Positions 1 through 6,100 of a stretch of 7,133 bases of DNA are shown here, in pieces; position 1 is the stretch's first letter; every line of letters starts with the position of its first letter. This DNA is from CAYXTI01 sp964468495 (GTDB taxonomy: Bacteria > Pseudomonadota > Alphaproteobacteria > Rickettsiales > Rickettsiaceae), in NCBI GenBank assembly GCA_964468495.1, contig CAYXTI010000002.1:1-7133 (forward strand). Direction: 5' to 3'. The notes under the pieces were generated by a model. The model was not told the origin of the DNA. It searched no databases and saw only the letters and a list, made by a program, of their open reading frames with translations. The position numbers and the translations under genes are program-made.

Positions 1-1440
1 CTATAAAGCAGATAGAAGAATTAGTAAGCTAATAAAAACAGATATAGATCCTATTGAAGATAAAGAATTCCAAGAATTATATATATCTGGATAATCAGGT
101 ATTCTACGAGGCATACCATTAAAACCCATGAAATGCATAGGTATAAATACAAGTAGCACACTAGTAAAGAAAATAATAGACCAAATAATAATGATACTAG
201 AACCTTTTAGAGGTAATCTACCTAAGAAAATTATTTGATAATATACCATAGATGCAACTAATGCTAAAACAGCTCCAAGGGATAAAACAAAATGGAAATG
301 TGCTACAACATAATAAGTATCATGTAAAGATATGTCTAAAGCAGAATTACCTAATTGTACTCCAGTTGTTCCACCTAAAGTGAATGTACATAAGAAAAAT
401 AAAGCAATTAAGAAAGCAGCTGATGTATAAGATACACCTAAAGGAAAATATGAACCTATATAAGTACATAACCAATTAAAGATTTTAGTACCAGTTGGAA
501 TAGAAATTAAAATTGTTACTGTAGTAAAGTATGCTACTGTATCACTTTCTAAGCCAACTGTAAACATATGATGTGCCCAGACTAGACAACCTAGAATAGC
601 TATGCAAATAATGGCTAAAATCATAGATTGATTTCCAAAGATTAGAGAATTAGAATATGATGAAATTATTATACTAATAATAACAAATCCAGGTATTATC
701 ATTACATAAACTTCTGGATGACCAAAGAACCAAAATAGATGTTGGTAGAATACGGGATCTCCAGTGAATAATGGATCGAAATATAAAGAATTAAAATGAA
801 TATCTGAAATTAACATCAAGAAACTACCTGTTAATACTGGTAATGTCACAATTAATAAGATAGATGAAATTAAAATTCCCCAAGAATATAAACTAGCTGG
901 TAAAATACCTAAATGATAGCCTGAAACTCTACAGTGAAATACAGTTGTAAGGAAATTACAACTAGTAAATAAAGAAGAAATACCAGTTACTATTAAAGCT
1001 AATACAACTATGTCTACAGATCCACTACCAGAACTTGTACTATTAGGAGGATATACAGTCCAACCTGGACCTACACCGAATTCGCCAACTAGACTTAATA
1101 AAAGTAAAGTATATGCCAATGGTAATAAGAATAATGAGATACTATTTAGTCTAGGAAAAGCTATATCAGCGGATGTATTAAAGATTGGGATAAAATAATT
1201 ACCTAATGCGGATAATAAACCAGGCATTACATTGAAAAAAATCATAAATAATCCATGTAAAGTAAAGATTAAATTATAGAAATTTTGATTTTCAATAGAA
1301 ATTAATTTCATTCCAGATGAAGCTAATTCAATTCTAATAATCATTGAGCACAAAGCTCCAAAGAATCCAAAGATTAAAGCTAACCATAAATAATATAATC
1401 CTAATACTTTATGATTACAATTAGTAATATATGTACCAAA
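1..1440 (-). CDS. cox1: Cytochrome c oxidase subunit 1, copy A (minus strand)
   Basis: Catalytic subunit of complex IV in the mitochondrial inner membrane; it reduces oxygen at the heme a3/CuB centre and pumps protons. The reverse strand encodes the usual Cox1 landmarks in order: NCNHKVLGLYYLW near the N-terminus, TLHGLFMIFF (heme a histidine), FWFFGHPEVY (CuB histidine, glutamate of the proton path, cross-linked tyrosine), WAHHMFT (two CuB histidines), PTGTKIFNW (K-channel lysine) and HDTYYVVAHFHFVLS (heme a3 and heme a histidines). The stop codon is bases 3-1, so the window starts exactly at the gene end. The first ATG in frame (1353-1351) lies inside the conserved region and is too late. 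Reading continues upstream through FGTYITNCNHK, shared with copy B, to a stop near 1550. No ATG is present there, so a non-ATG start is needed; I begin the feature at the shared block. It is intact and not a pseudogene by eye. It is about 94% identical in protein to copy B. Confidence 0.93.
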   Translation of the reverse strand, partial: FGTYITNCNHKVLGLYYLWLALIFGFFGALCSMIIRIELASSGMKLISIENQNFYNLIFTLHGLFMIFFNVMPGLLSALGNYFIPIFNTSADIAFPRLNSISLFLLPLAYTLLLLSLVGEFGVGPGWTVYPPNSTSSGSGSVDIVVLALIVTGISSLFTSCNFLTTVFHCRVSGYHLGILPASLYSWGILISSILLIVTLPVLTGSFLMLISDIHFNSLYFDPLFTGDPVFYQHLFWFFGHPEVYVMIIPGFVIISIIISSYSNSLIFGNQSMILAIICIAILGCLVWAHHMFTVGLESDTVAYFTTVTILISIPTGTKIFNWLCTYIGSYFPLGVSYTSAAFLIALFFLCTFTLGGTTGVQLGNSALDISLHDTYYVVAHFHFVLSLGAVLALVASMVYYQIIFLGRLPLKGSSIIIIWSIIFFTSVLLVFIPMHFMGFNGMPRRIPDYPDIYNSWNSLSSIGSISVFISLLILLSAL

Positions 1441-1490
1441 ATTGTATGAACTGGAAAATAAGTTTCCATTTAAAAATCTAAAAGAAATAT

Positions 1491-1509
1491 AGAATTTTTT
1501 ATCTTTTTT
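1491..1509 (-). promoter_or_regulatory. A-rich leader element upstream of cox1 copy A
   Basis: Read on the minus strand this is AAAAAAGATAAAAAATTCT. It closely resembles the element in front of cox1 copy B (1966-1985), cob (3730-3746) and cox3 (5004-5023). Its recurrence before every protein gene suggests a transcription, processing or recombination signal. The function is inferred only, and low complexity weakens the case. Confidence 0.4.
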
Positions 1510-1574
1510 GTTATTATTGATAATGTAAATAAAGAGAGAAGATAAAAGTTACCAAACTTAAGTTTAAGTAAAAA

Positions 1575-1965
1575 ACAAGGAAACGTCTGAGCAAACATAT
1601 GACACTGATAAATTTGATAATGAGCTATAGTCTTTTACACTTGCCCGGTCTAATTATGGAAACGGCGGCTGTATTCTTGACGGTCCTAAGGTAGCGAAAT
1701 TCATTGTCGGGTAAATTCCGTCCTGCATGAAAAGTGTTACGATTTCCTCAATGTCACTAACATTAAACTCAATTGAACTAAAATTATCCTTGAATATGAG
1801 GATTGACTCAAAGAGTGACGGAAAGACCCCGTACACCTTTACTATTCATTATATAAGAAATAAATAATAATAAAATTCAATATATGGATAGTTTTGCTGG
1901 GAAGTTAGCATCTAAAAAGAAACATTAAAAATTTATAAAATCTTACAATTCGGAATGCTTACCTG
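1575..1965 (+). rRNA. LSU rRNA fragment, domain IV/V (LSUE-like)
   Basis: Fragment of the mitochondrial large-subunit rRNA. The core 1658-1715 follows the bacterial 23S sequence around E. coli 1915-1970, including ACGGTCCTAAGGTAGCGAAA and TTGTCGGGTAAATTCCG. Upstream, GAGCAAACATATGACACTGA and CTTGCCCGG match the stretch just before it in 23S (GCAAACACGAAAGTGGACG and CTGCCCGG). Downstream, GACGGAAAGACCCCGTACAC and CTTTACTAT match about E. coli 2050-2075, and TGGATAGTTTTGCTGGG matches about 2230-2250. The intervening L1-stalk region is replaced by a short AT-rich stretch, as is usual for reduced mitochondrial LSU. It resembles the fragment called LSUE in Plasmodium. The ends are approximate. It lies between the two cox1 copies and has the same orientation as copy B. 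Confidence 0.9.
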
Positions 1966-1985
1966 AAAAAAGAAAAAAATTTCAA
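1966..1985 (+). repeat. 20-nt direct repeat / A-rich leader element before cox1 copy B
   Basis: The sequence AAAAAAGAAAAAAATTTCAA occurs here and again, exactly, at 5004-5023 before cox3. Related versions precede cob (3730-3746) and cox1 copy A (1491-1509, minus strand). It sits at the junction between an rRNA fragment and a protein gene. It may be a promoter, an RNA end/processing site or a recombination point; the sequence does not decide which. Confidence 0.5.
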
Positions 1986-2043
1986 CAATATTTTTAAATT
2001 TTTTTATAAATATTCTAGTATTTATAATTCTACACAATTTAAA

Positions 2044-3483
2044 TTCGGTACTTATATCACAAATTGTAACCATAAAGTGTTAGGTTTATATTATTTATGG
2101 TTAGCATTAATATTTGGATTTTTTGGAGCATTATGTTCAATGATTATTAGGATAGAATTAGCAACTTCAGGTATGAAATTAATATCAATAGAGAATCAAA
2201 ATTTCTATAATTTAATATTTACATTACATGGTTTATTTATGATTTTTTTTAATGTAATGCCTGGTTTGTTATCAGCTTTAGGTAATTATTTTATTCCTAT
2301 ATTTAATACATCAGCTGATATAGCTTTTCCTAGATTAAATAGTATATCATTATTTCTTCTTCCTTTAGCATATACTTTAATAATATTAAGTTTAGTAAGT
2401 GAATTTGGAGTAGGTGCAGGTTGGACTTTATACCCACCGAATAGTACTAGTACAGGAAGTGGATCAGTAGATATAGTAATATTGGCTTTAATTATAACAG
2501 GTATATCTTCATTGTTTACTAGTTGTAATTTTCTTACAACAGTATTTCATTGCAGAATATCAGGATATCATTTAGGTATATTACCAGCTAGTTTATATTC
2601 ATGGGGATTATTAATTTCATCTATATTATTAATAGTAACATTACCAGTATTAACAGGTAGTTTTCTTATGTTAATATCTGATATTCATTTTAATTCTTTA
2701 TATTTTGATCCTCTTTTTACAGGAGATCCTGTATTTTATCAACATTTATTTTGGTTTTTCGGACATCCTGAAGTTTATGTTATGATTATACCAGGGTTTG
2801 TAGTAATAAGTATTATAATATCATCATATTCAAATTCTTTAATATTTGGTAATCAATCTATGATATTAGCTATAGTATGTATAGCTATATTAGGTTGTTT
2901 AGTATGGGCTCATCATATGTTTACAGTTGGATTAGAAAGTGATACAGTAGCATATTTTACAACAGTTACAATATTAATTTCAATACCAACAGGTACAAAA
3001 ATATTTAATTGGTTATGTACTTATATAGGATCATATTTTCCTTTAGGTGTATCATATCAATCAGCTGCTTTTTTAGTATCCTTATTTTTTATTTGTACTT
3101 TTACTTTAGGTGGAACTACTGGAGTTCAATTAGGTAATTCAGCATTAGATATATCATTACATGATACATATTATGTAGTTGGTCATTTTCATTTTGTATT
3201 ATCTTTAGGGGCTGTATTAGCGTTAGTTGCATCAATGATATATTTTCAGATAATATTTTTAGGTAGATTACCTTTAAAAGGATCTAGTTTAATAATCATA
3301 TGGTCAATTGTATTTTTTACTAGTGTTTTATTAGTATTTATACCTATGCATTTCATGGGTTTTAATGGTATGCCTCGTAGAATACCAGATTATCCAGATA
3401 TATACAATTCTTGGAATTCATTATCTTCAATAGGATCAATATCTGTGTTTATTAGTTTAATAATTATATTAACAGCATTATAG
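2044..3483 (+). CDS. cox1: Cytochrome c oxidase subunit 1, copy B (plus strand)
   Basis: Second complete Cox1, the catalytic complex IV subunit of the inner membrane. Counting from the GTG at 2077 as residue 1 (468 residues to the stop), the key residues are present: H51 (heme a), D81 (entry of the D channel), H230, E232 and Y234 in GHPEVY, H279/H280 (CuB), K308 (K channel), H362/D363 (magnesium site), H370 (heme a3) and H372 (heme a). It differs from copy A in only about 25 residues, mostly Ile/Leu/Val swaps. Residue 369, next to the heme a3 ligand, is Gly here; it is Ala in copy A and in most Cox1. The GTG lies within the conserved NCNHKVLGLYYLW motif, so the true start is upstream; the frame is open back to 1939 without ATG. 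ATT at 2020 or 1990 are candidates. I start the feature at FGTYITNCNHK, shared by both copies. Confidence 0.95.
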   Translation, partial: FGTYITNCNHKVLGLYYLWLALIFGFFGALCSMIIRIELATSGMKLISIENQNFYNLIFTLHGLFMIFFNVMPGLLSALGNYFIPIFNTSADIAFPRLNSISLFLLPLAYTLIILSLVSEFGVGAGWTLYPPNSTSTGSGSVDIVILALIITGISSLFTSCNFLTTVFHCRISGYHLGILPASLYSWGLLISSILLIVTLPVLTGSFLMLISDIHFNSLYFDPLFTGDPVFYQHLFWFFGHPEVYVMIIPGFVVISIIISSYSNSLIFGNQSMILAIVCIAILGCLVWAHHMFTVGLESDTVAYFTTVTILISIPTGTKIFNWLCTYIGSYFPLGVSYQSAAFLVSLFFICTFTLGGTTGVQLGNSALDISLHDTYYVVGHFHFVLSLGAVLALVASMIYFQIIFLGRLPLKGSSLIIIWSIVFFTSVLLVFIPMHFMGFNGMPRRIPDYPDIYNSWNSLSSIGSISVFISLIIILTAL

Positions 3484-3492
3484 TAAAAAAAA

Positions 3493-3716
3493 AACACTAT
3501 TACGGTATAAAAGGTACGTCGGGGATAACAGGTCAAATAATTACGAGAGTACGAATCTTAGAATTGTCTTGGCACCTCCATGTCGACTCATCGCAACCTG
3601 GAATATATTGATATATAATGCTGAAGTTAGCTCCAATGGAACGAGTGTTCACCGTTAAAAGCGATACGTGAGTTGGGTTAATAACGTCTTGAGGCAGTTA
3701 GTCCCCTATCTTCTTT
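3493..3716 (+). rRNA. LSU rRNA fragment, peptidyl-transferase centre (LSUF/LSUG-like)
   Basis: This is the catalytic core of the mitochondrial LSU rRNA, domain V, about E. coli 23S 2425-2660. Matching blocks in order are: TAAAAGGTACGTCGGGGATA with ACAGG following, TTGGCACCTCCATGTCGACT, CATCGCAACCTGG, GCTGAAGTTAGCTCCAATGG, GTTCACCGTTAAAAGCGATA with CGTGAGTTGGGTT, and ACGTCTTGAGGCAGTTAGTC ending in CCCTATCTT. In Plasmodium I recall two separate genes, LSUF and LSUG, for this region. Here they are adjacent and separated only by an AT-rich insertion at about 3602-3619. The fragment begins about 10 nt after the cox1 copy B stop codon, separated from it by a run of A, and ends before the A-rich leader of cob. 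The sarcin-ricin loop expected just beyond this point in 23S is not seen in the window. Confidence 0.92.
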
Positions 3717-3729
3717 GAAAAAAAATAAT

Positions 3730-3746
3730 AAAAAGAAAAAAAATTC
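3730..3746 (+). promoter_or_regulatory. A-rich leader element upstream of cob
   Basis: AAAAAGAAAAAAAATTC resembles the elements before cox1 copy B and cox3. It lies about 28 nt upstream of the proposed cob start and directly after the LSU fragment. It could be a promoter or an RNA end signal; this is inference from recurrence only. Confidence 0.35.
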
Positions 3747-3770
3747 TTTAATATATATATAATAAATAAT

Positions 3771-3793
3771 AAATTGTTATTTAGATTATTTTA
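3771..3793 (+). repeat. 23-nt direct repeat covering the cob start (copy 1)
   Basis: The 23 bases here, reading AAATTGTTATTTAGATTATT then TTA, recur exactly at 5939-5961 downstream of cox3. The preceding ten or so bases (TAATAAATAA) are also shared. The repeat contains the proposed TTG start and the first codons of cob. Confidence 0.8.
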
Positions 3794-4895
3794 CAGAGTA
3801 TCTATTTTACAAACACATCTTATGACATATCCTATTCCAGTAAATATTAATAATTATTGGAATTTTGGATTTTTAGTAACAATATCTTTTATAATTCAAA
3901 TTTTATCAGGTGTTATCTTAGCTGTTCATTATTCACCGTCATGTGAAACTGCTTTATATAGTATTCAACATTTAATGAGAGAAGTATCACATGGTTGGTT
4001 CTTAAGATATTTACATTCAAATATGGCATCAGTAGTATTTTTTGTAATATATGTTCATTTAATAAGAGCTTTAATATATAATTCTTTTGTATATTTAAAT
4101 ATTACATGGCAAACAGGACTTTTATTATATGTATTGTTAATTATTATTGCTTTTATGGGTTATGTTTTACCATGGGGTCAAATGAGTTATTGGGCAGCAA
4201 CAGTAATATTAAATTTATTTTCTTTTTTACCTGATTTTTTAATCTGGGTTTCAGGTGGATATCTTTTAGATGAACCAACTTTAAAAAGATTTTTTATATT
4301 TCATTTTGCATTACCTTTTATAAGTTTAATAGTAGTAGTGATTCATATTTTATTTTTACATGAAGCAAGTGGATCAAATCCTTTAAGTGTATCAAGTATT
4401 TACTTTTTAAATTTTGCACCAACAGTAATCTTTATGGATATAAAAGCAATTGTTCAATTGTTGTGTATTATATTTATTCAAACTTATTTCTCTATTGTAT
4501 CAATTTCAGATCCAGATAATTTAATACCAGCTTCTAATGTAGTAACACCATTAAAAATAGTACCAGAATGGTATTTACTTGCTTTTTATTCTATATTGAA
4601 ATCAGTACCTTCAAAAAATGCAGGACTTTGTTTAATGTATGTATATATACAAGTTTTATTTTTATTATCTAATACACATAAAGTTGGATCTATATTATCA
4701 AAATATTTAACTCCATCTTTAAAAAGAAGATATGATATAATTACTATATTTAATAATAATATTATTGCTGTTGTTTTTGGTACATTTTGCATTAGTATGT
4801 ATGTAGGTTTACAAATACCTTTAGTTACTTATATATCATACGGTAGAGTTAGTTTATTTATATATTTTAGTATCATGTTCTTGTTTTATTTATAA
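3774..4895 (+). CDS. cob: Cytochrome b
   Basis: Core subunit of complex III (cytochrome bc1) in the inner membrane; it carries two b hemes and the quinol-oxidising and quinone-reducing sites. With TTG 3774 as residue 1 the protein has 373 residues, a normal length for the family. The heme ligands appear as two pairs with the canonical 14-residue spacing: H81 and H95 in the second helix, H177 (IFHFALPF) and H191 (VIHILFLHE) in the fourth. The Qo-site PEWY motif is at 264-267, preceded by SDPDN and VVTPLKIV. GYVLPWGQMSYW (129-140) is also typical. The start is uncertain: the N-terminus THLMTYPIPVNINNYWNFGF aligns with Plasmodium AHLINYPCPLNINFLWNYGF, so translation begins a little upstream of it. 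The only nearby ATG (3823, at MTYP) lies inside this conserved block, so TTG or an upstream ATA/ATT codon is more likely. The gene follows the LSU fragment and precedes cox3 on the same strand. Confidence 0.96.
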   Translation: MLFRLFYRVSILQTHLMTYPIPVNINNYWNFGFLVTISFIIQILSGVILAVHYSPSCETALYSIQHLMREVSHGWFLRYLHSNMASVVFFVIYVHLIRALIYNSFVYLNITWQTGLLLYVLLIIIAFMGYVLPWGQMSYWAATVILNLFSFLPDFLIWVSGGYLLDEPTLKRFFIFHFALPFISLIVVVIHILFLHEASGSNPLSVSSIYFLNFAPTVIFMDIKAIVQLLCIIFIQTYFSIVSISDPDNLIPASNVVTPLKIVPEWYLLAFYSILKSVPSKNAGLCLMYVYIQVLFLLSNTHKVGSILSKYLTPSLKRRYDIITIFNNNIIAVVFGTFCISMYVGLQIPLVTYISYGRVSLFIYFSIMFLFYL

Positions 4896-4925
4896 TTTTA
4901 AATATTAAAAAGAATTTACTTAAAA

Positions 4926-4950
4926 TATAGAATTCTATAGAAAAAAAAAA
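4926..4950 (+). repeat. Palindrome plus A-run after cob, shared in part with cox3 3' side
   Basis: TATAGAATTCTATA (4926-4939) is a perfect 14-base palindrome followed by G and a run of A. The part AATTCTATAGAAAAAAAAA (from 4931) is nearly identical to AATTCTCTAGAAAAAAAAA at 5857-5875, just after the cox3 stop. A shared 3' motif after two genes suggests an RNA end or processing site. This is a tentative reading. Confidence 0.4.
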
Positions 4951-5003
4951 GATATTATTATTGTACAAATCATTAGCGAGTAGATAGAGTAATCTGACAA
5001 GCC
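4951..5003 (+). ncRNA. Possible rRNA fragment between cob and cox3, unassigned
   Basis: This is a short stretch of more complex sequence (CATTAGCGAGTAGATAGAGT then AATCTGACAAGCC) bounded on both sides by A-runs, like the recognised rRNA fragments in this window. I could not align it confidently to SSU or LSU. It may be one of the tiny unassigned rRNA pieces known from apicomplexan mitochondria. Confidence 0.4.
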
Positions 5004-5023
5004 AAAAAAGAAAAAAATTTCAA
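5004..5023 (+). repeat. 20-nt direct repeat / A-rich leader element before cox3
   Basis: Exact second copy of AAAAAAGAAAAAAATTTCAA, also at 1966-1985 before cox1 copy B. It ends 13 nt before the cox3 ATG, so it would form most of the 5' leader of that message. Confidence 0.5.
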
Positions 5024-5036
5024 TATATTATATTAT

Positions 5037-5855
5037 ATGAGAAAATTAAAAGTAATTTTAAATAGTAATATAAATTACTATAATTTAAATGTTTATATGA
5101 ATGAAAATATAAATAAACCAAAAGCAATTTTAAATAGTAATGTAAATTTAAATTTTCTATTTGCAACAACTTTAACATATTATATGTCATGTTCTAGTTT
5201 ATTTGTTATTCCATTAATGACTATAGTTGAATATATTAGAGATAGTTATATAGTTATTAGTACATCACAATTAATATCATCATTTCTATCTTATATTATA
5301 TTATCAGAGACATTATTATTTATTTCTTATTTTTGGTGTTTATTTAACAGTTCTTTATCTAATAGTATACCTACAACATCATTGTATTCTATAGGTATAA
5401 TTAGTCCATCAACAGCATCGTTATTGTGTGCAATTACTTTATTATTAGCAAGTGCAAGTGTATTTGGAGCTACAACATATATATTAAATAATATATATAT
5501 TAGTAGAGTAGCGATATTTACTTTAGTATTATATATAGTTGCAATATCATTTAGTACTTTACAAGCATGTGAATTCTTGTCTCTTGAATTTAATTTAAAT
5601 GATAGTTTTGGATTTCTATTTTTATCATTAACAGGATTACATTTTTTCCATGTTCAAGTAGGTATAATGTTATTATTTACATATTTACCTATTCAACCTG
5701 TAGAACCAAATGTATTTGTACCATTTTATTTAAATAGAACAAGATTAGGTATATCTTATATTAATTATATATCAAGAGGATATCTATGTTTATTATATTG
5801 GCATTTTGTAGAATTAGTTTGGGTCTTTATTACAATTTGTTTATATTGGAATTAA
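5037..5855 (+). CDS. cox3: Cytochrome c oxidase subunit 3
   Basis: Core complex IV subunit of the inner membrane, 272 residues, close to the usual 250-270. It is recognised from ILSETLLFISYFW (88-100; the SE pair is the conserved acidic site of helix III), the block ACEFLSLEFNLNDSFGFLFL (177-196) followed by SLTGLHFFHVQVGIMLL, and the C-terminal YWHFVELVWVFI (254-265). The last two match the family signatures GLHxxHVxxG and YWHFVDxVW. The start is ATG 5037, the only gene here with an ATG at a credible place. The first 40 or so residues are rich in Asn and contain a 24-residue-period repeat (KVILNSNIN at 5-13, KAILNSNVN at 29-37). They have no clear counterpart in the family, so the N-terminus may be lineage-specific or translation may begin later (M21 or later). 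The gene lies 141 nt after cob on the same strand. Confidence 0.93.
   Translation: MRKLKVILNSNINYYNLNVYMNENINKPKAILNSNVNLNFLFATTLTYYMSCSSLFVIPLMTIVEYIRDSYIVISTSQLISSFLSYIILSETLLFISYFWCLFNSSLSNSIPTTSLYSIGIISPSTASLLCAITLLLASASVFGATTYILNNIYISRVAIFTLVLYIVAISFSTLQACEFLSLEFNLNDSFGFLFLSLTGLHFFHVQVGIMLLFTYLPIQPVEPNVFVPFYLNRTRLGISYINYISRGYLCLLYWHFVELVWVFITICLYWN
5048..5150 (+). repeat. Internal direct repeat in the cox3 5' end
   Basis: Bases 5048-5078 and 5120-5150 are near-identical (both contain ATTTTAAATAGTAAT), offset by exactly 72 nt, or 24 codons. The repeat is in frame and gives two Asn-rich copies in the predicted Cox3 N-terminus. It suggests a local duplication. Confidence 0.7.
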
Positions 5856-5856
5856 A

Positions 5857-5875
5857 AATTCTCTAGAAAAAAAAA
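5857..5875 (+). repeat. 3' motif after cox3, CTAGAAAAAAAA type
   Basis: AATTCTCTAGAAAAAAAAA follows the cox3 stop by one base and matches the motif after cob (4931-4949) at all but one position. CTAGAAAAAAAA recurs at 6097-6108, at the end of an LSU fragment. It is possibly an encoded RNA 3' end or processing mark. Confidence 0.4.
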
Positions 5876-5889
5876 TTTTATATTTTTGT

Positions 5890-5919
5890 AAATAATCAGA
5901 TGCCAGGCCAAATAGCTCA
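5890..5919 (+). ncRNA. Possible small rRNA fragment, unassigned
   Basis: A short island with higher GC, CAGATGCCAGGCCAAATAGC followed by TC, lies between T/A-rich stretches and ends in an A-run. This is the same pattern as the recognised rRNA pieces. I cannot place it in SSU or LSU; it is too short for certainty. Confidence 0.3.
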
Positions 5920-5938
5920 AAAAAAATAATAAATAAGA

Positions 5939-5961
5939 AAATTGTTATTTAGATTATTTTA
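5939..5961 (+). pseudogene. Duplicate of the cob start region (copy 2 of 23-nt repeat)
   Basis: Exact copy of 3771-3793, including the first codons of cob (TTG TTA TTT AGA TTA TTT). The match ends after 23 bases and the rest of cob does not follow, so this is a fragment, not a gene. It lies directly upstream of an LSU domain II fragment. It may mark a recombination junction or a shared leader. Confidence 0.65.
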
Positions 5962-5971
5962 ATAAAAAAAA

Positions 5972-6100
5972 GGACTATACGTGTTAACCTGTATAGTCGA
6001 GAAGGAAACAGCCTAAAGGAATTTTGAATGTCCTTAAATTGATTTACAGCAAAATCCAAAAATTTGGAACAGTAGGCTATATTTTGGTAGTGTAATCTAG
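5972..6100 (+). rRNA. LSU rRNA fragment, domain II
   Basis: Bases 5997-6050 (CGAGAAGGAAACAGCCTAAA, later TGTCCTTAAATTGAT) follow the domain II stretch of bacterial and plastid 23S rRNA (AGAGGGAAACAGCCCAGA ... AAGGCCCCTAAATGAT), about E. coli 970-1020. The 3' part AACAGTAGGCTATATTTTGG resembles the next segment, GACAGCCAGGAGGTTTGCC. The 5' end forms an 8-bp hairpin, GACTATAC at 5973-5980 pairing with GTATAGTC at 5991-5998. The fragment ends with CTAG and an A-run. The continuation of this 23S region is found separately at 6696-6740. Confidence 0.72.

Noticed and set aside
1010..1198. Small plus-strand open frame of 62 codons
   Set aside because: It lies antisense to conserved cox1 copy A and its product resembles no known family; it is a shadow of the real gene.
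1..1440. cox1 copy A as a nuclear insertion or dead copy
   Set aside because: There is no frameshift or internal stop and the changes are mostly silent, so it looks selected. A nuclear origin cannot be fully excluded without flanking sequence.
1654..1836. Minus-strand open frame of 60 codons
   Set aside because: It is antisense to highly conserved LSU rRNA sequence, which explains the conservation and the open frame.
1..3483. The two cox1 copies as arms of a terminal inverted repeat
   Set aside because: Inverted repeat arms in piroplasm-type genomes are kept nearly identical, while these differ at many silent sites, and their leaders are not alike beyond the short A-rich element.
4586..4792. 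Minus-strand open frame of 68 codons
   Set aside because: It is antisense to the conserved C-terminal half of cob and has no recognisable product.
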